Part shown: piece after piece, positions 1 to 6,532 of the stretch
How positions within the stretch are numbered: the stretch's first letter is position 1
Layout: every line of letters starts with the position of its first letter
Assembly (NCBI GenBank): GCA_910586435.1
Contig: CAJUGT010000139.1
Location: 1 to 10,060, forward strand
Length of the DNA stretch: 10,060 bases
Origin: an uncultured Acetatifactor sp.
Lineage (GTDB): Bacteria; Bacillota; Clostridia; Lachnospirales; Lachnospiraceae
Direction of reading: 5' to 3'
The notes under the pieces: generated by a model
What the model was told of the DNA's origin: nothing
The model's database searches: none
What the model saw: the letters and a program-made list of their open reading frames with translations, nothing else
Program-made: the position numbers and the translations under genes

Positions 1-2
1 CC

Positions 3-896
3 CATGTGGAACAGGCCGGTTCCTATGTGGATGGGGAGAGGCTTCGATTTGATTTCAGTCATTTTGCTGCCATGACCAGGGAAGAGCTGGATAAAGTGGA
101 AGAATTGGTCAATGAGAAAATTGCGGAGAATCTGTCTGTGGTTACGGAAGTCATGAGTGTGGAAGAAGCCAAGAAGACAGGTGCCATGGCGCTGTTTGGG
201 GAGAAATACGGCGAGACCGTGCGTGTGGTGAAAATGGGTGATTTCTCTGTGGAATTGTGCGGCGGAACCCATGTGGCTAACACAGGAGCTATTTCTGCCT
301 TTAAGATTCTGTCCGAAAACGGGGTGGCTGCGGGAGTGCGCAGGATAGAGGCATTGACAGGGAAAGGGGTCTTTGGCTATTATCAGAACCTTGAGCGGAC
401 TCTTGAGGATGCGAGCAGGATTCTGAAGACAACCCCCGGAGCGCTGGTGGAAAAGTGCGGCCATGTGATGGCGGATATGAGGGCGCTTTCTTCCGAACTG
501 GAATCTCTTAAGAGCAAGGCGGCCAAAGACGCTTTGGGAGATGTTCTGAACAAGGTTGTGGAAGTAAAGGGAGTAAAACTTCTGGCTGCAAGTGTGGAGG
601 ATGTGGATATGAACGGCCTCCGGGAGCTGGGAGATCAGTTAAAGGAGAAGCTGGGAGAAGGAGTTGTGGTATTGCTCTCTCAGAAAGATGGCAAGGTCAA
701 TATGATTGCCATGGTGACAGAGGGTGTTCTTGGAAAAGGGGCCCATGCGGGCAATCTGATCAAGGGAATTGCCGGAAAAGTCGGCGGAGGCGGGGGCGGA
801 AGACCCAATATGGCCCAGGCCGGAGGCAAGAATCCTGAAGGAATTCCTGAATGTATTGCGGAAGCGGCGAAAGTATTGGAAGGACAACTGGCATAA
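3..896 (+). CDS. alaS: alanine--tRNA ligase, C-terminal part (5' end outside window)
   Basis: This is the last 298 codons or so of cytoplasmic alanyl-tRNA synthetase, which charges tRNA-Ala; the full enzyme is usually about 870-880 residues. The reading frame is already open at base 3 and begins with His-Val-Glu-Gln-Ala-Gly-Ser, the end of the first half of the editing-site metal motif. The second half, Cys-Gly-Gly-Thr-His (CxxxH), lies about 85 residues in, so the editing (SAD) domain that removes mischarged Ser or Gly is present. A helical stretch follows. The DHHA1-type C-terminal domain then ends in a Gly-rich segment reading GGGGGGRPNMAQAGG, the AlaRS signature. The catalytic and tRNA-recognition domains lie upstream of the window. 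The stop is TAA at 894-896. Nothing is broken in what can be seen. Identity is very secure. Confidence 0.97.
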   Translation, partial: HVEQAGSYVDGERLRFDFSHFAAMTREELDKVEELVNEKIAENLSVVTEVMSVEEAKKTGAMALFGEKYGETVRVVKMGDFSVELCGGTHVANTGAISAFKILSENGVAAGVRRIEALTGKGVFGYYQNLERTLEDASRILKTTPGALVEKCGHVMADMRALSSELESLKSKAAKDALGDVLNKVVEVKGVKLLAASVEDVDMNGLRELGDQLKEKLGEGVVVLLSQKDGKVNMIAMVTEGVLGKGAHAGNLIKGIAGKVGGGGGGRPNMAQAGGKNPEGIPECIAEAAKVLEGQLA

Positions 897-910
897 AGGG
901 CTGACATTAT

Positions 911-931
911 CAAATCGCCCCGGGGCATTTG
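911..931. repeat. small GC-rich palindrome after alaS
   Basis: CAAAT-c-GCCCC is followed directly by GGGGC-ATTTG, giving ten complementary pairs with one unpaired C. The GCCCCGGGGC core is a perfect palindrome, so an RNA hairpin would have to open CCGG as its loop. There is no T-run straight after it. It may be a 3'-end stabilising stem on the alaS messenger or a weak first stem ahead of the terminator at 983. Confidence 0.4.
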
Positions 932-982
932 TGAAGGTTTTATGAATGTTGGCTTGTTGCGCGCAGGCAGAAGGGGTAACAG

Positions 983-1033
983 AAAAAGCTCATCTCACAT
1001 GAAGAACCTGGAATTCGGTGAGATGGGCTTTTT
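983..1033 (+). terminator. intrinsic terminator downstream of alaS
   Basis: A 16-bp stem is formed by AAAAAGCTCATCTCAC (983-998) and GTGAGATGGGCTTTTT (1018-1033). It has a single T.G wobble and a 19-base loop. Its A-run and T-run ends are typical of a rho-independent terminator that can work in both directions. It lies 87 bases after the alaS stop and 34 bases before the next start codon, so it probably ends the alaS transcript. No convincing promoter fits in the 33 bases left before the next gene, so partial read-through or attenuation of the transporter gene is possible. Confidence 0.8.
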
Positions 1034-1066
1034 GTACCACGGCCAAAGGGCGCAGAAAGGATACAC

Positions 1067-2233
1067 ATGAGTAAGGCAAAAAAGTTGATTGCGTTTCTAA
1101 AAAGGGAAACCGTCTTGAGCATTGCGCTGCTTTTGGCAGTTTTTTCCTCCTTTTTTGTACCGCCGGATGAAAGATATATGGAGTACATAGATTTTCGTAC
1201 TTTGGCAATTTTATTTTGCCTTATGGCGGTTATGGCAGGCTTGCGAAATATAGGATTATTTGAGAGAATCGCAAGAGGGCTTCTCGGAAAAATGAAAAGT
1301 GTTTTGGGGCTTATTCTGATTCTGACAATGTTCTGTTTTTTCTTCAGTATGCTGATTACAAATGATGTGGCGTTGATTACGTTCGTGCCATTTACCTTTA
1401 CGGTGCTTGCCATGCTTGGGGAAGAGATAAAAAAGAAACTGGTACTTACTGTGGTGGCAATGCAGACCATTGGAGCAAATCTGGGAAGTATGCTGACTCC
1501 CATTGGAAATCCTCAAAATCTGTATCTCTTTGGAAAGTCAGGGATGACCATGGGAGAATTTACATTGCTGATGCTTCCTTATACTTTGTTTTCTCTGGTA
1601 CTGCTCCTTGGATGGGGAGTGATAAGCGGGATGCGCTTCCGAAAGACAAAGTGTCAGGAAGCCACACGATTGGACAAAGACACGGAGCCGGAGCATCCAA
1701 TGGAAGCACCCCGCCGAGGTTTGCTGATTGCCTATCTGCTGCTTTTTGTATGCTGCCTGTTGTCGGTGGCTCATTGGCTGCCATGGCAGGCTGCGTTGGC
1801 CATAGTGTTTTTGGCGGTGCTTCTCCTGGACAGAAGTGTTTTGAAACAGGTGGATTATGCCCTGTTATTTACATTTGCGGGGTTTTTTGTATTTATTGGC
1901 AATATGGGAAGAATTCCGTTGTTCAGTGATTTTCTGCGGGGAATCATCCTTGGAAGGGAGGTATACACTTCCGTTATCGCAAGTCAGGTATTGAGCAATG
2001 TACCTGCGGCCCTGCTGCTGTCAGGTTTTACGAAAGACTATGAAAGCCTTATCATAGGGACGAATCTGGGAGGATTGGGAACACTGATAGCGTCCATGGC
2101 CAGCCTGATATCATATAAGTATATTATAAAAGAGGAAGAAAGCAGCAAAGGGGCATATATTGGAATTTTTACCATTGCGAATCTGCTGTTCCTGGCAGCG
2201 CTTCTTCTTTTGTACAGGTTTTGTACAGGATAG
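1067..2233 (+). CDS. ArsB/NhaD/SLC13-like ion transporter superfamily permease
   Basis: A 388-residue polytopic inner-membrane protein with about ten hydrophobic segments. The first covers roughly residues 16-32 and the last 363-384. Two half-repeat signatures identify the superfamily. The first half has Thr-Asn-Asp (98-100) and Thr-Pro-Ile-Gly-Asn-Pro-Gln-Asn (144-151). The second has Ser-Asn-Val-Pro-Ala (310-314) and a Gly-rich GTNLGGLGTL (331-340). These are the re-entrant, substrate-binding regions of SLC13, ArsB and CitM-type carriers. A charged cytoplasmic loop at 191-217 separates the halves. The substrate (arsenite, a di- or tricarboxylate, or Na+/H+) cannot be told from the sequence. 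There is no arsR, arsA or arsC next to it, which argues mildly against arsenite. The ATG start has AGAAAGG six bases upstream. Family assignment is firm, substrate unknown. Confidence 0.85.
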   Translation: MSKAKKLIAFLKRETVLSIALLLAVFSSFFVPPDERYMEYIDFRTLAILFCLMAVMAGLRNIGLFERIARGLLGKMKSVLGLILILTMFCFFFSMLITNDVALITFVPFTFTVLAMLGEEIKKKLVLTVVAMQTIGANLGSMLTPIGNPQNLYLFGKSGMTMGEFTLLMLPYTLFSLVLLLGWGVISGMRFRKTKCQEATRLDKDTEPEHPMEAPRRGLLIAYLLLFVCCLLSVAHWLPWQAALAIVFLAVLLLDRSVLKQVDYALLFTFAGFFVFIGNMGRIPLFSDFLRGIILGREVYTSVIASQVLSNVPAALLLSGFTKDYESLIIGTNLGGLGTLIASMASLISYKYIIKEEESSKGAYIGIFTIANLLFLAALLLLYRFCTG

Positions 2234-2277
2234 GCAGCTGAGAGAGGCATATCTTTAAACGTTTCTGTTCACTCCGT

Positions 2278-2406
2278 TCACAGCAACAGATGCACAGAGA
2301 ATCCCATTGCAAAAAGGACATTCGCAAGTGAAAAAGTCTTCGGGCCATGCTTGCGTCTCCCAATGCCGGATGCTATACTGAGAGTAATCCATAAATGTAT
2401 GGGCAT
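2278..2406 (-). other. possible remnant of a small membrane-protein gene
   Basis: The - strand stays open here from an ATG at 2406 to TGA at 2280-2278, and the same frame runs further back to about 2478. The translation is more protein-like than most antisense frames in the window. It has a hydrophobic helix (MPIHLWITLSIASGIG), a basic turn (RRKHGPK) and a second hydrophobic stretch ending FAMGFSVHLLL. No Shine-Dalgarno sequence precedes the ATG, and the frame overlaps the start of the MutS-like gene. It is either a decayed leftover or chance. I do not recognise the family. Confidence 0.2.
2351..2379 (+). promoter_or_regulatory. candidate extended -10 promoter for the MutS-like pair
   Basis: TTGCGT (2351-2356) and TATACT (2374-2379) are 17 bases apart. 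The -10 box is preceded by TGC, which makes it an extended -10 (TGnTATACT) and would offset the weak -35. Transcription would begin near 2386. That leaves no room for a ribosome binding site before the ATG at 2395 and so favours the ATG at 2434. No stem-loop terminator is visible between the transporter stop and this site. Confidence 0.5.
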
Positions 2407-2433
2407 GAGCAAGATGACAGGGAGCGGCAGGAT

Positions 2434-4092
2434 ATGACCGAGAGAGAAAAAGGGAACTTGAAAGAAGACAAGGGGCAAAAAATTGGGAAGAATACCTTTG
2501 TCAGCATATTGGATCCGGAGGAAAAAGCGGAAGAAGACGAGATATGTCCGGCTTTTTACGTGGATTTGAATTTAACTCAAATCACAGACAGAATCTCCCG
2601 GGAATGGGGGGAGGACATTTCGTATTTTTACCGTTATATGCCGGCGAATAAGGCCTGGATGGAGTATCGCAGAGAGGTGTATAGGGATATTATTCAGCCT
2701 GGCTGTTATGAAAGTCTGTGTGCTTTCCTGGAGGGGATGAAAGCCAGAGAAGACGCCAGGACAAAAAAAGAGGCGGTGAGAATGGAATTGCAGAAAGCAT
2801 TCTGGCTTCTGAGAGAGGCGGCGTGTTATTGCGATGCCTTTCATATGCTTTTGGAGTCCCTGGATAAGATAGAACTTCACTCGGAAGGAATGCTTGCGTT
2901 TACTGCCTTCTTGCGGGAATATCTGGCTTCGGAAAGATTTGTGGAAATGGGGGAAGCAGTGGCGCGCATGCGGGAGCAGGAAGACCATATCCACCTGGTA
3001 TTGACTTATGAAAATGACAGAATCACTGTGGCGGAAGGGGAAGCCCAGGACAGTTATATTCAGTTCCTGGAAGAATGGTTTCCCAATTGGAAAAAGAAAG
3101 ATATGGAATCTCCCTTTGGCATTCAGCTGAATCTGACAGAGGTGGAAATAGAAATACTAAAGGTTTATCAAAAGCGAAATCCCGTGTTCATTCGGGAAGT
3201 GGAACAATTTTATTCCCAATATAAGGACTATGCCAGGGAAGAACTGATTCGTTTTTCAAATGAGATATGTTTCTATCTTTCTTTTTATTGTTTTGAACGG
3301 AAGATGGGGGAAGAGGGATTTATCTTTGTGAGGCCCCAGGTAGGAAATCATAAGGGGGAAAGCGTTTTAGGGGAGGGACAAAGAGACTTTGGCCCAGGTG
3401 AAACAGATGAAATATTGTATGCGGAGGGCGTCTATGATTTGGCGCTTGCCTGTGTTGTGGGAAAAGAACGGGAAATCGTTCCTAATGATGCGGAATTAGG
3501 GAAAGGGGAGAATTTTTTTGTCCTCACAGGTCCCAACCAGGGAGGAAAGACCACATATGCCAGAAGCCTGGGCCAGTTGGTTTATTTTGCGAAAATGGGG
3601 TTGGACGTGCCGGCAAAATCGGCGTTGATGCCCTATTTTTCGGATATTGTAACGCATTTTTCAGTGGAGGAAAGCGTGGAAACCGGCCGGGGAAAGCTGA
3701 AAGAGGAATTGACAAGGCTGGCTCCCTTAATGGATTCCGTGGCTGCGGCCAATGCAGAGCGTGGGCGCAATGTGGGGAAGGAAGGGTGTGTACCTGCGTT
3801 TGTGGTGATAAATGAATTGTTTACCACTGCGGCTAATTACGATGCCTGCATTATGGGGAAAAGAGTTCTGGAATTTTTTCTTGGGCAGTGCTGTATGGGA
3901 ATCTATGTGACGCATTTAAAAGAATTGGCCAAAGCCCATCCTGAAATTGTAAGTCTTCGGGCCATGGTGGATAAGGAAGGCGGGCGGACGTTTGAAATTG
4001 CCAGAGGAGAGGCTGCGGACAGCGCCAGCGCAGCGGATCAGGTGAGGAAATATGGACTTACCTATGAAGCGCTGAAGGAGAGATTGTCATGA
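2434..4092 (+). CDS. MutS-family ATPase, first of a tandem pair
   Basis: A 552-residue protein with the ABC-type ATPase of the MutS family at its C-terminus. Walker A is GPNQGGKTT (366-374), the signature region is GRGKLKEEL (418-426), the Walker B strand ends Val-Ile-Asn-Glu-Leu (Asn460, Glu461), and the switch histidine is in Thr-His (493-494). The tail resembles the end of MutS ATPase domains. Residues from about 40 to 320 are helical, as in the MutS core and lever; no N-terminal mismatch-binding domain (Phe-x-Glu) and no Smr nuclease domain are visible. The Walker B Asp is Asn, but the catalytic Glu is kept. I chose the ATG at 2434 because GGGAG lies nine bases upstream; an in-frame ATG at 2395 has no clear site. 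The first 35 residues are charged and look poorly constrained. The stop overlaps the next start (ATGA), so the two are probably co-translated. Its role is inferred to be in DNA transactions; the substrate is unknown. Confidence 0.85.
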   Translation: MTEREKGNLKEDKGQKIGKNTFVSILDPEEKAEEDEICPAFYVDLNLTQITDRISREWGEDISYFYRYMPANKAWMEYRREVYRDIIQPGCYESLCAFLEGMKAREDARTKKEAVRMELQKAFWLLREAACYCDAFHMLLESLDKIELHSEGMLAFTAFLREYLASERFVEMGEAVARMREQEDHIHLVLTYENDRITVAEGEAQDSYIQFLEEWFPNWKKKDMESPFGIQLNLTEVEIEILKVYQKRNPVFIREVEQFYSQYKDYAREELIRFSNEICFYLSFYCFERKMGEEGFIFVRPQVGNHKGESVLGEGQRDFGPGETDEILYAEGVYDLALACVVGKEREIVPNDAELGKGENFFVLTGPNQGGKTTYARSLGQLVYFAKMGLDVPAKSALMPYFSDIVTHFSVEESVETGRGKLKEELTRLAPLMDSVAAANAERGRNVGKEGCVPAFVVINELFTTAANYDACIMGKRVLEFFLGQCCMGIYVTHLKELAKAHPEIVSLRAMVDKEGGRTFEIARGEAADSASAADQVRKYGLTYEALKERLS

Positions 4093-5717
4093 ATGTGTGT
4101 TTGTTATATCCTCATGAAGACTGGAATAATATGGGACATTATGATGATGAAAAGGCAATTATACAGGATTTGGGTCTGAAGACTCTTTTTCTGGCAGCCG
4201 CAAAAGAGATAGAGTATGAGGGAGAGAAAGTAAAATCAGTTCGGGACGCAGATACCTATATAGAAGAAACCATGAAGAAAGTGATGATGGTTCCCCTGAA
4301 GACAAAAGAGGATATTTTATATCGTCAGGGCATTTTGAAAGACTGTCTTGAAGAGGAGGCTTTTATCTGTGGTTTATACAATGTCGCCACGGATGTATTG
4401 AGGAAATGGGATAAACTGGGGCGAAAGTCAAAGATGAAGACAGGGACGAAAGATGCCGTGGGCAATTTGATAACGGAAATTCATTTGCTGCAACTGTTTG
4501 TAACGGGATTGACAGAGGTGAAAAAGCTGTATGTGGAAGCGGCAGAACGTATACACTCCGCAGGTTTTCTGTCTTTGGGCCAGAGACTATGTGCCGCTTT
4601 TCCTCATGAGATGGAGACAGGGTTAAAAAGGATATTGAAAGACATTTCTTTTTATGCCAACGAAAAAGAACATGAAGAACTTTTGAACAGCAAAATGGTG
4701 GAAAAGCCCAGGATTGTTATGGGGTGTGGCATTGGAGACGGCCTGAAGCCCAAAGCTTTCCGCCTTCAGGAGATAACCACCCAGTTGAGGAAAAATCGTT
4801 CCCCCAACAGTACCATAGGCCGTGCGCAGGAGTATTTCAACTCTCTGGGGACGAATTCCTTTTCTGTGAAAAAGGACATGGCGATACAAAACCAAGCGTC
4901 AGAGATGGAGTATAGGGTGGTGCGCTATATTATTTCCTGCTGTGCTCCTTTTTTTCATGAGTTTGAGCGTTTTTTTGACCAGCTTCGCTTTCAGACGGCC
5001 TTTTATCGAGGGGCTGTTACATTGGAGCACTATATGACAAGATTTCACCTCAGATCCTGCTTTCCAACAGTGGGGCGTCAGGCGGATATGAGATTTAGTC
5101 AGCTGCGGGAATTGGTCATGGGGATAGAACAGAGAATAGAGCCGGTGGGGAATACATGTGATATTGCCGGCAAAGGACTCTTAATCGTCACAGGGGCCAA
5201 CCAGGGAGGAAAGTCAACTTTCCTGAGAAGTGTGGGAATTGCGCAGGTGATGATGCAATGCGGGCTGAAAGTGGCGGCGGAGAATTATGAAAGCGGTATT
5301 TTCCCGTCCCTTTTTACACATTTTACAAGGCGGGAAGACAGCGCCATGAACAGCGGACGTCTGGATGAGGAACTTTGCCGCATGAGCCGGATTATTGATC
5401 ATTTAAACGGAGCTTCCATGGTATTGCTGAATGAGTCTTTTGCTTCCACCACGGAGAAGGAGGGATCCGTCATTGCCTATGACATTGTAAGGGCATTGAC
5501 AGAAGCAGGGGTGAAAGTATTAACCGTTACCCATCTGCTTTCTTTTGCCAGGAAAATGTATGAAGAAGCCCAAAAGGAAGATGGGGTGCCGGCAGAGTTT
5601 TTAAGTGCCCAGCGTATGGAGAACGGAAGACGTACCTTTAAGATGATTCAGCATGCTCCGGAACTGACCAGTTTTGGGCTTGATTTGTATGAGGAAGTGA
5701 TTGCGCAGGCTTTTTGA
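4089..5717 (+). CDS. MutS-family ATPase, second of a tandem pair
   Basis: A 542-residue paralogue of the preceding protein, translationally coupled to it by a four-base ATGA overlap. Its ATPase motifs are GANQGGKST (369-377), SGRLDEEL (422-429), a Walker B strand ending Leu-Leu-Asn-Glu-Ser (Asn448, Glu449) and Thr-His (481-482). The region from about 20 to 350 is mostly helical, consistent with MutS core and lever. It includes a segment (ILYRQGILKDCLEEE, 76-90) much like the early core of other MutS-type proteins. As in its partner, the Walker B Asp is Asn while the next Glu is kept, and no mismatch-recognition or Smr domain is seen. The two proteins are clearly divergent (NELF against NESF, different N-termini), which fits an obligate heterodimer better than a recent duplication. 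No mutL lies nearby. Family is secure; biological role is not known to me. Confidence 0.87.
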   Translation: MNVCLLYPHEDWNNMGHYDDEKAIIQDLGLKTLFLAAAKEIEYEGEKVKSVRDADTYIEETMKKVMMVPLKTKEDILYRQGILKDCLEEEAFICGLYNVATDVLRKWDKLGRKSKMKTGTKDAVGNLITEIHLLQLFVTGLTEVKKLYVEAAERIHSAGFLSLGQRLCAAFPHEMETGLKRILKDISFYANEKEHEELLNSKMVEKPRIVMGCGIGDGLKPKAFRLQEITTQLRKNRSPNSTIGRAQEYFNSLGTNSFSVKKDMAIQNQASEMEYRVVRYIISCCAPFFHEFERFFDQLRFQTAFYRGAVTLEHYMTRFHLRSCFPTVGRQADMRFSQLRELVMGIEQRIEPVGNTCDIAGKGLLIVTGANQGGKSTFLRSVGIAQVMMQCGLKVAAENYESGIFPSLFTHFTRREDSAMNSGRLDEELCRMSRIIDHLNGASMVLLNESFASTTEKEGSVIAYDIVRALTEAGVKVLTVTHLLSFARKMYEEAQKEDGVPAEFLSAQRMENGRRTFKMIQHAPELTSFGLDLYEEVIAQAF

Positions 5718-5730
5718 GGTCTGCAAGGGG

Positions 5731-5832
5731 ACGGCGTCCGGGGCATGGGGGGTACGTTCGGCCCGGCAACGCCTTTGGTCTAAAGGCGCCCTCTGGTGCG
5801 TTCACGTAACCCTCCATGCCCCGGACGCCTGT
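5731..5832. repeat. large GC-rich palindromic element
   Basis: The outer arms, 5733-5756 and 5805-5829, pair over about 24 bases with one G.T wobble and one bulged T. The ends are GGCGTCCGGGGCATGG on one side and CCATGCCCCGGACGCC on the other. Two more pairs can be added at the base across a one-base bulge. Inside sits a second hairpin, CGCCTTT-GGTCT-AAAGGCG (5770-5788). The element begins 13 bases after the stop of the second MutS-like gene and is far richer in GC than the bases after it. No T-run follows, so a standard terminator is unlikely. It may be a dispersed palindromic repeat, a miniature mobile element or a structured 3' end. Confidence 0.75.
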
Positions 5833-6074
5833 GTTTCCGAAAGTTTTACAACAACAGGTACTTGGTTTTTGGCCAGTTGCGCAGTTTGGAGCCAGTAAAT
5901 CACTTTTCCTCAACTTTTTACTTCACAGGATTAGGATATGCCAATAGGTCTTTCATTTTACTTTTCCTTTGAATTGCCGCTTAGCACGTCCTTTTTTTTA
6001 TACTAACACTTGCGAAAATACAGGCGGCTGGGCCAAAATAGTAACAAAAACAGTAAAATTCTGTAAAAAAACTG
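5833..6074. other. AT-rich intergenic stretch, no gene seen
   Basis: Together with the palindrome and the rpsU promoter and leader, this forms a 471-base gap between the MutS-like pair and rpsU. I find no ORF with a plausible ribosome binding site and protein-like translation. A run of eight T at about 5992-5999 has no clear stem in front of it on the + strand. AGTAAA and TTTACT around 5894-5921 could form a weak stem with a long loop. The AT-rich bases just before 6075 could act as an UP element for the rpsU promoter; that is inference. Confidence 0.5.
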
Positions 6075-6102
6075 TTGACGTTTTCATTTTTTGTGTTATA
6101 AT
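6075..6102 (+). promoter_or_regulatory. strong housekeeping-sigma promoter of rpsU
   Basis: TTGACG (6075-6080) and a perfect TATAAT (6097-6102) are separated by 16 bases. An A-rich stretch ending in AAAAAA lies just upstream. The match is close to the SigA consensus, as expected for a ribosomal protein gene. Transcription should begin at about 6109, leaving a leader of about 80 bases before the rpsU start. Confidence 0.88.
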
Positions 6103-6110
6103 AATTCTTG

Positions 6111-6131
6111 TGTATGTGCTAAGGCAATACA
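6111..6131 (+). other. 5'-leader hairpin of rpsU mRNA
   Basis: TGTAT-g-TGC pairs with GCA-ATACA around a TAAG loop, giving eight pairs with one bulged G. It sits two or so bases after the predicted transcription start, where a stem can protect the messenger's 5' end. Whether it also binds a ribosomal protein for feedback control cannot be judged from one sequence. Confidence 0.4.
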
Positions 6132-6188
6132 TAATATTAACCCAATCAGTCATGTTGCTTGAGGGACTGAAGGGAGGGTCGGGTAGAT

Positions 6189-6365
6189 ATGTCAAACGTA
6201 ATCGTAAAAGAAAACGAAACTTTGGACAGCGCTTTACGTCGTTTTAAAAGGAGCTGTGCAAAAGCTGGTATTCAGCAGGAGATTCGCAAGCGTGAGCATT
6301 ACGAGAAACCTAGCGTAAGGCGCAAGAAGAAGTCTGAAGCTGCCAGGAAGCGCAAATATAACTAA
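6189..6365 (+). CDS. rpsU: 30S ribosomal protein S21 (bS21)
   Basis: A 58-residue, very basic protein beginning MSNVIVKENETLDSALRRFK. It continues through RSCAKAGIQQEIRKREHYEK to a Lys/Arg-rich tail, the standard bS21 pattern and length. S21 is a small-subunit protein near the platform and anti-Shine-Dalgarno region and helps initiation. The ATG is preceded by GGGAGG (6172-6177) eleven bases upstream, slightly long. It has its own strong promoter and a terminator ten bases or so after the TAA, so it is probably a single-gene transcript. The gene is short enough to be missed by length-filtered gene finding, but the identity is certain. Confidence 0.97.
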   Translation: MSNVIVKENETLDSALRRFKRSCAKAGIQQEIRKREHYEKPSVRRKKKSEAARKRKYN

Positions 6366-6372
6366 GCAGCTG

Positions 6373-6402
6373 GTCCTCGGTTTAATTACCGGGGATTTTC
6401 TA
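6373..6402 (+). terminator. intrinsic terminator of rpsU
   Basis: CCTCGGT (6375-6381) and ACCGGGG (6388-6394) form a seven-pair stem with one T.G wobble around a TTAATT loop. The stem can be extended by about two weaker pairs. It is followed by ATTTTCTAT. The T-tract is modest but the placement, nine bases after the rpsU stop, is right. Confidence 0.75.
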
Positions 6403-6417
6403 TATCCTCTTATGATT

Positions 6418-6443
6418 CTGCCCGGCATAGTATGCCGGGGCAG
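6418..6443. repeat. compact GC-rich hairpin before the carboxypeptidase gene
   Basis: CTGCCCGGCATA (6418-6429) and TATGCCGGGGCAG (6431-6443) pair almost completely with one bulged G, closing on a very small loop. There is no T-run on either side, so it is not a classical terminator. It may be a second stem backing up the rpsU terminator or a structured leader of the downstream transcript. Confidence 0.55.
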
Positions 6444-6532
6444 CGGGGTATAGTTCATGAAAGAAAGGTATATATTTGGCTGCATTCTCATATTCTTTAG
6501 ATAGAAAGAGGAATAGGGAGTGTGGCATTTTT

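Noticed and set aside
1612..1929. 105-codon + strand frame inside the transporter gene
   Set aside because: Alternate frame of a clear membrane-protein gene; it has no ribosome binding site and no family resemblance.
2395..2433. Upstream ATG for the first MutS-like gene
   Set aside because: It would lie about nine bases from the predicted transcription start and lacks a ribosome binding site, while the ATG at 2434 has GGGAG at nine bases.
5638..5913. 91-codon - strand frame across the large palindrome
   Set aside because: It runs through the palindrome and into the end of the MutS-like gene; its Pro/Arg/Gly-rich and Cys-rich composition follows from the GC-rich repeat, with no recognisable motif.
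5918..5956. 12-codon - strand peptide (MKDLLAYPNPVK) with a GGA-type site upstream
   Set aside because: Too short to judge, no promoter seen and no recognisable leader-peptide context.
5969..6247. 92-codon + strand frame overlapping the rpsU promoter and start
   Set aside because: It covers the -35/-10 region and leader and overlaps rpsU out of frame; the translation looks like AT-rich noise.
6457..6504. 15-codon peptide (MKERYIFGCILIFFR) before the carboxypeptidase
   Set aside because: Hydrophobic and with a weak site upstream, but it overlaps the alternative TTG start region and nothing supports its translation.
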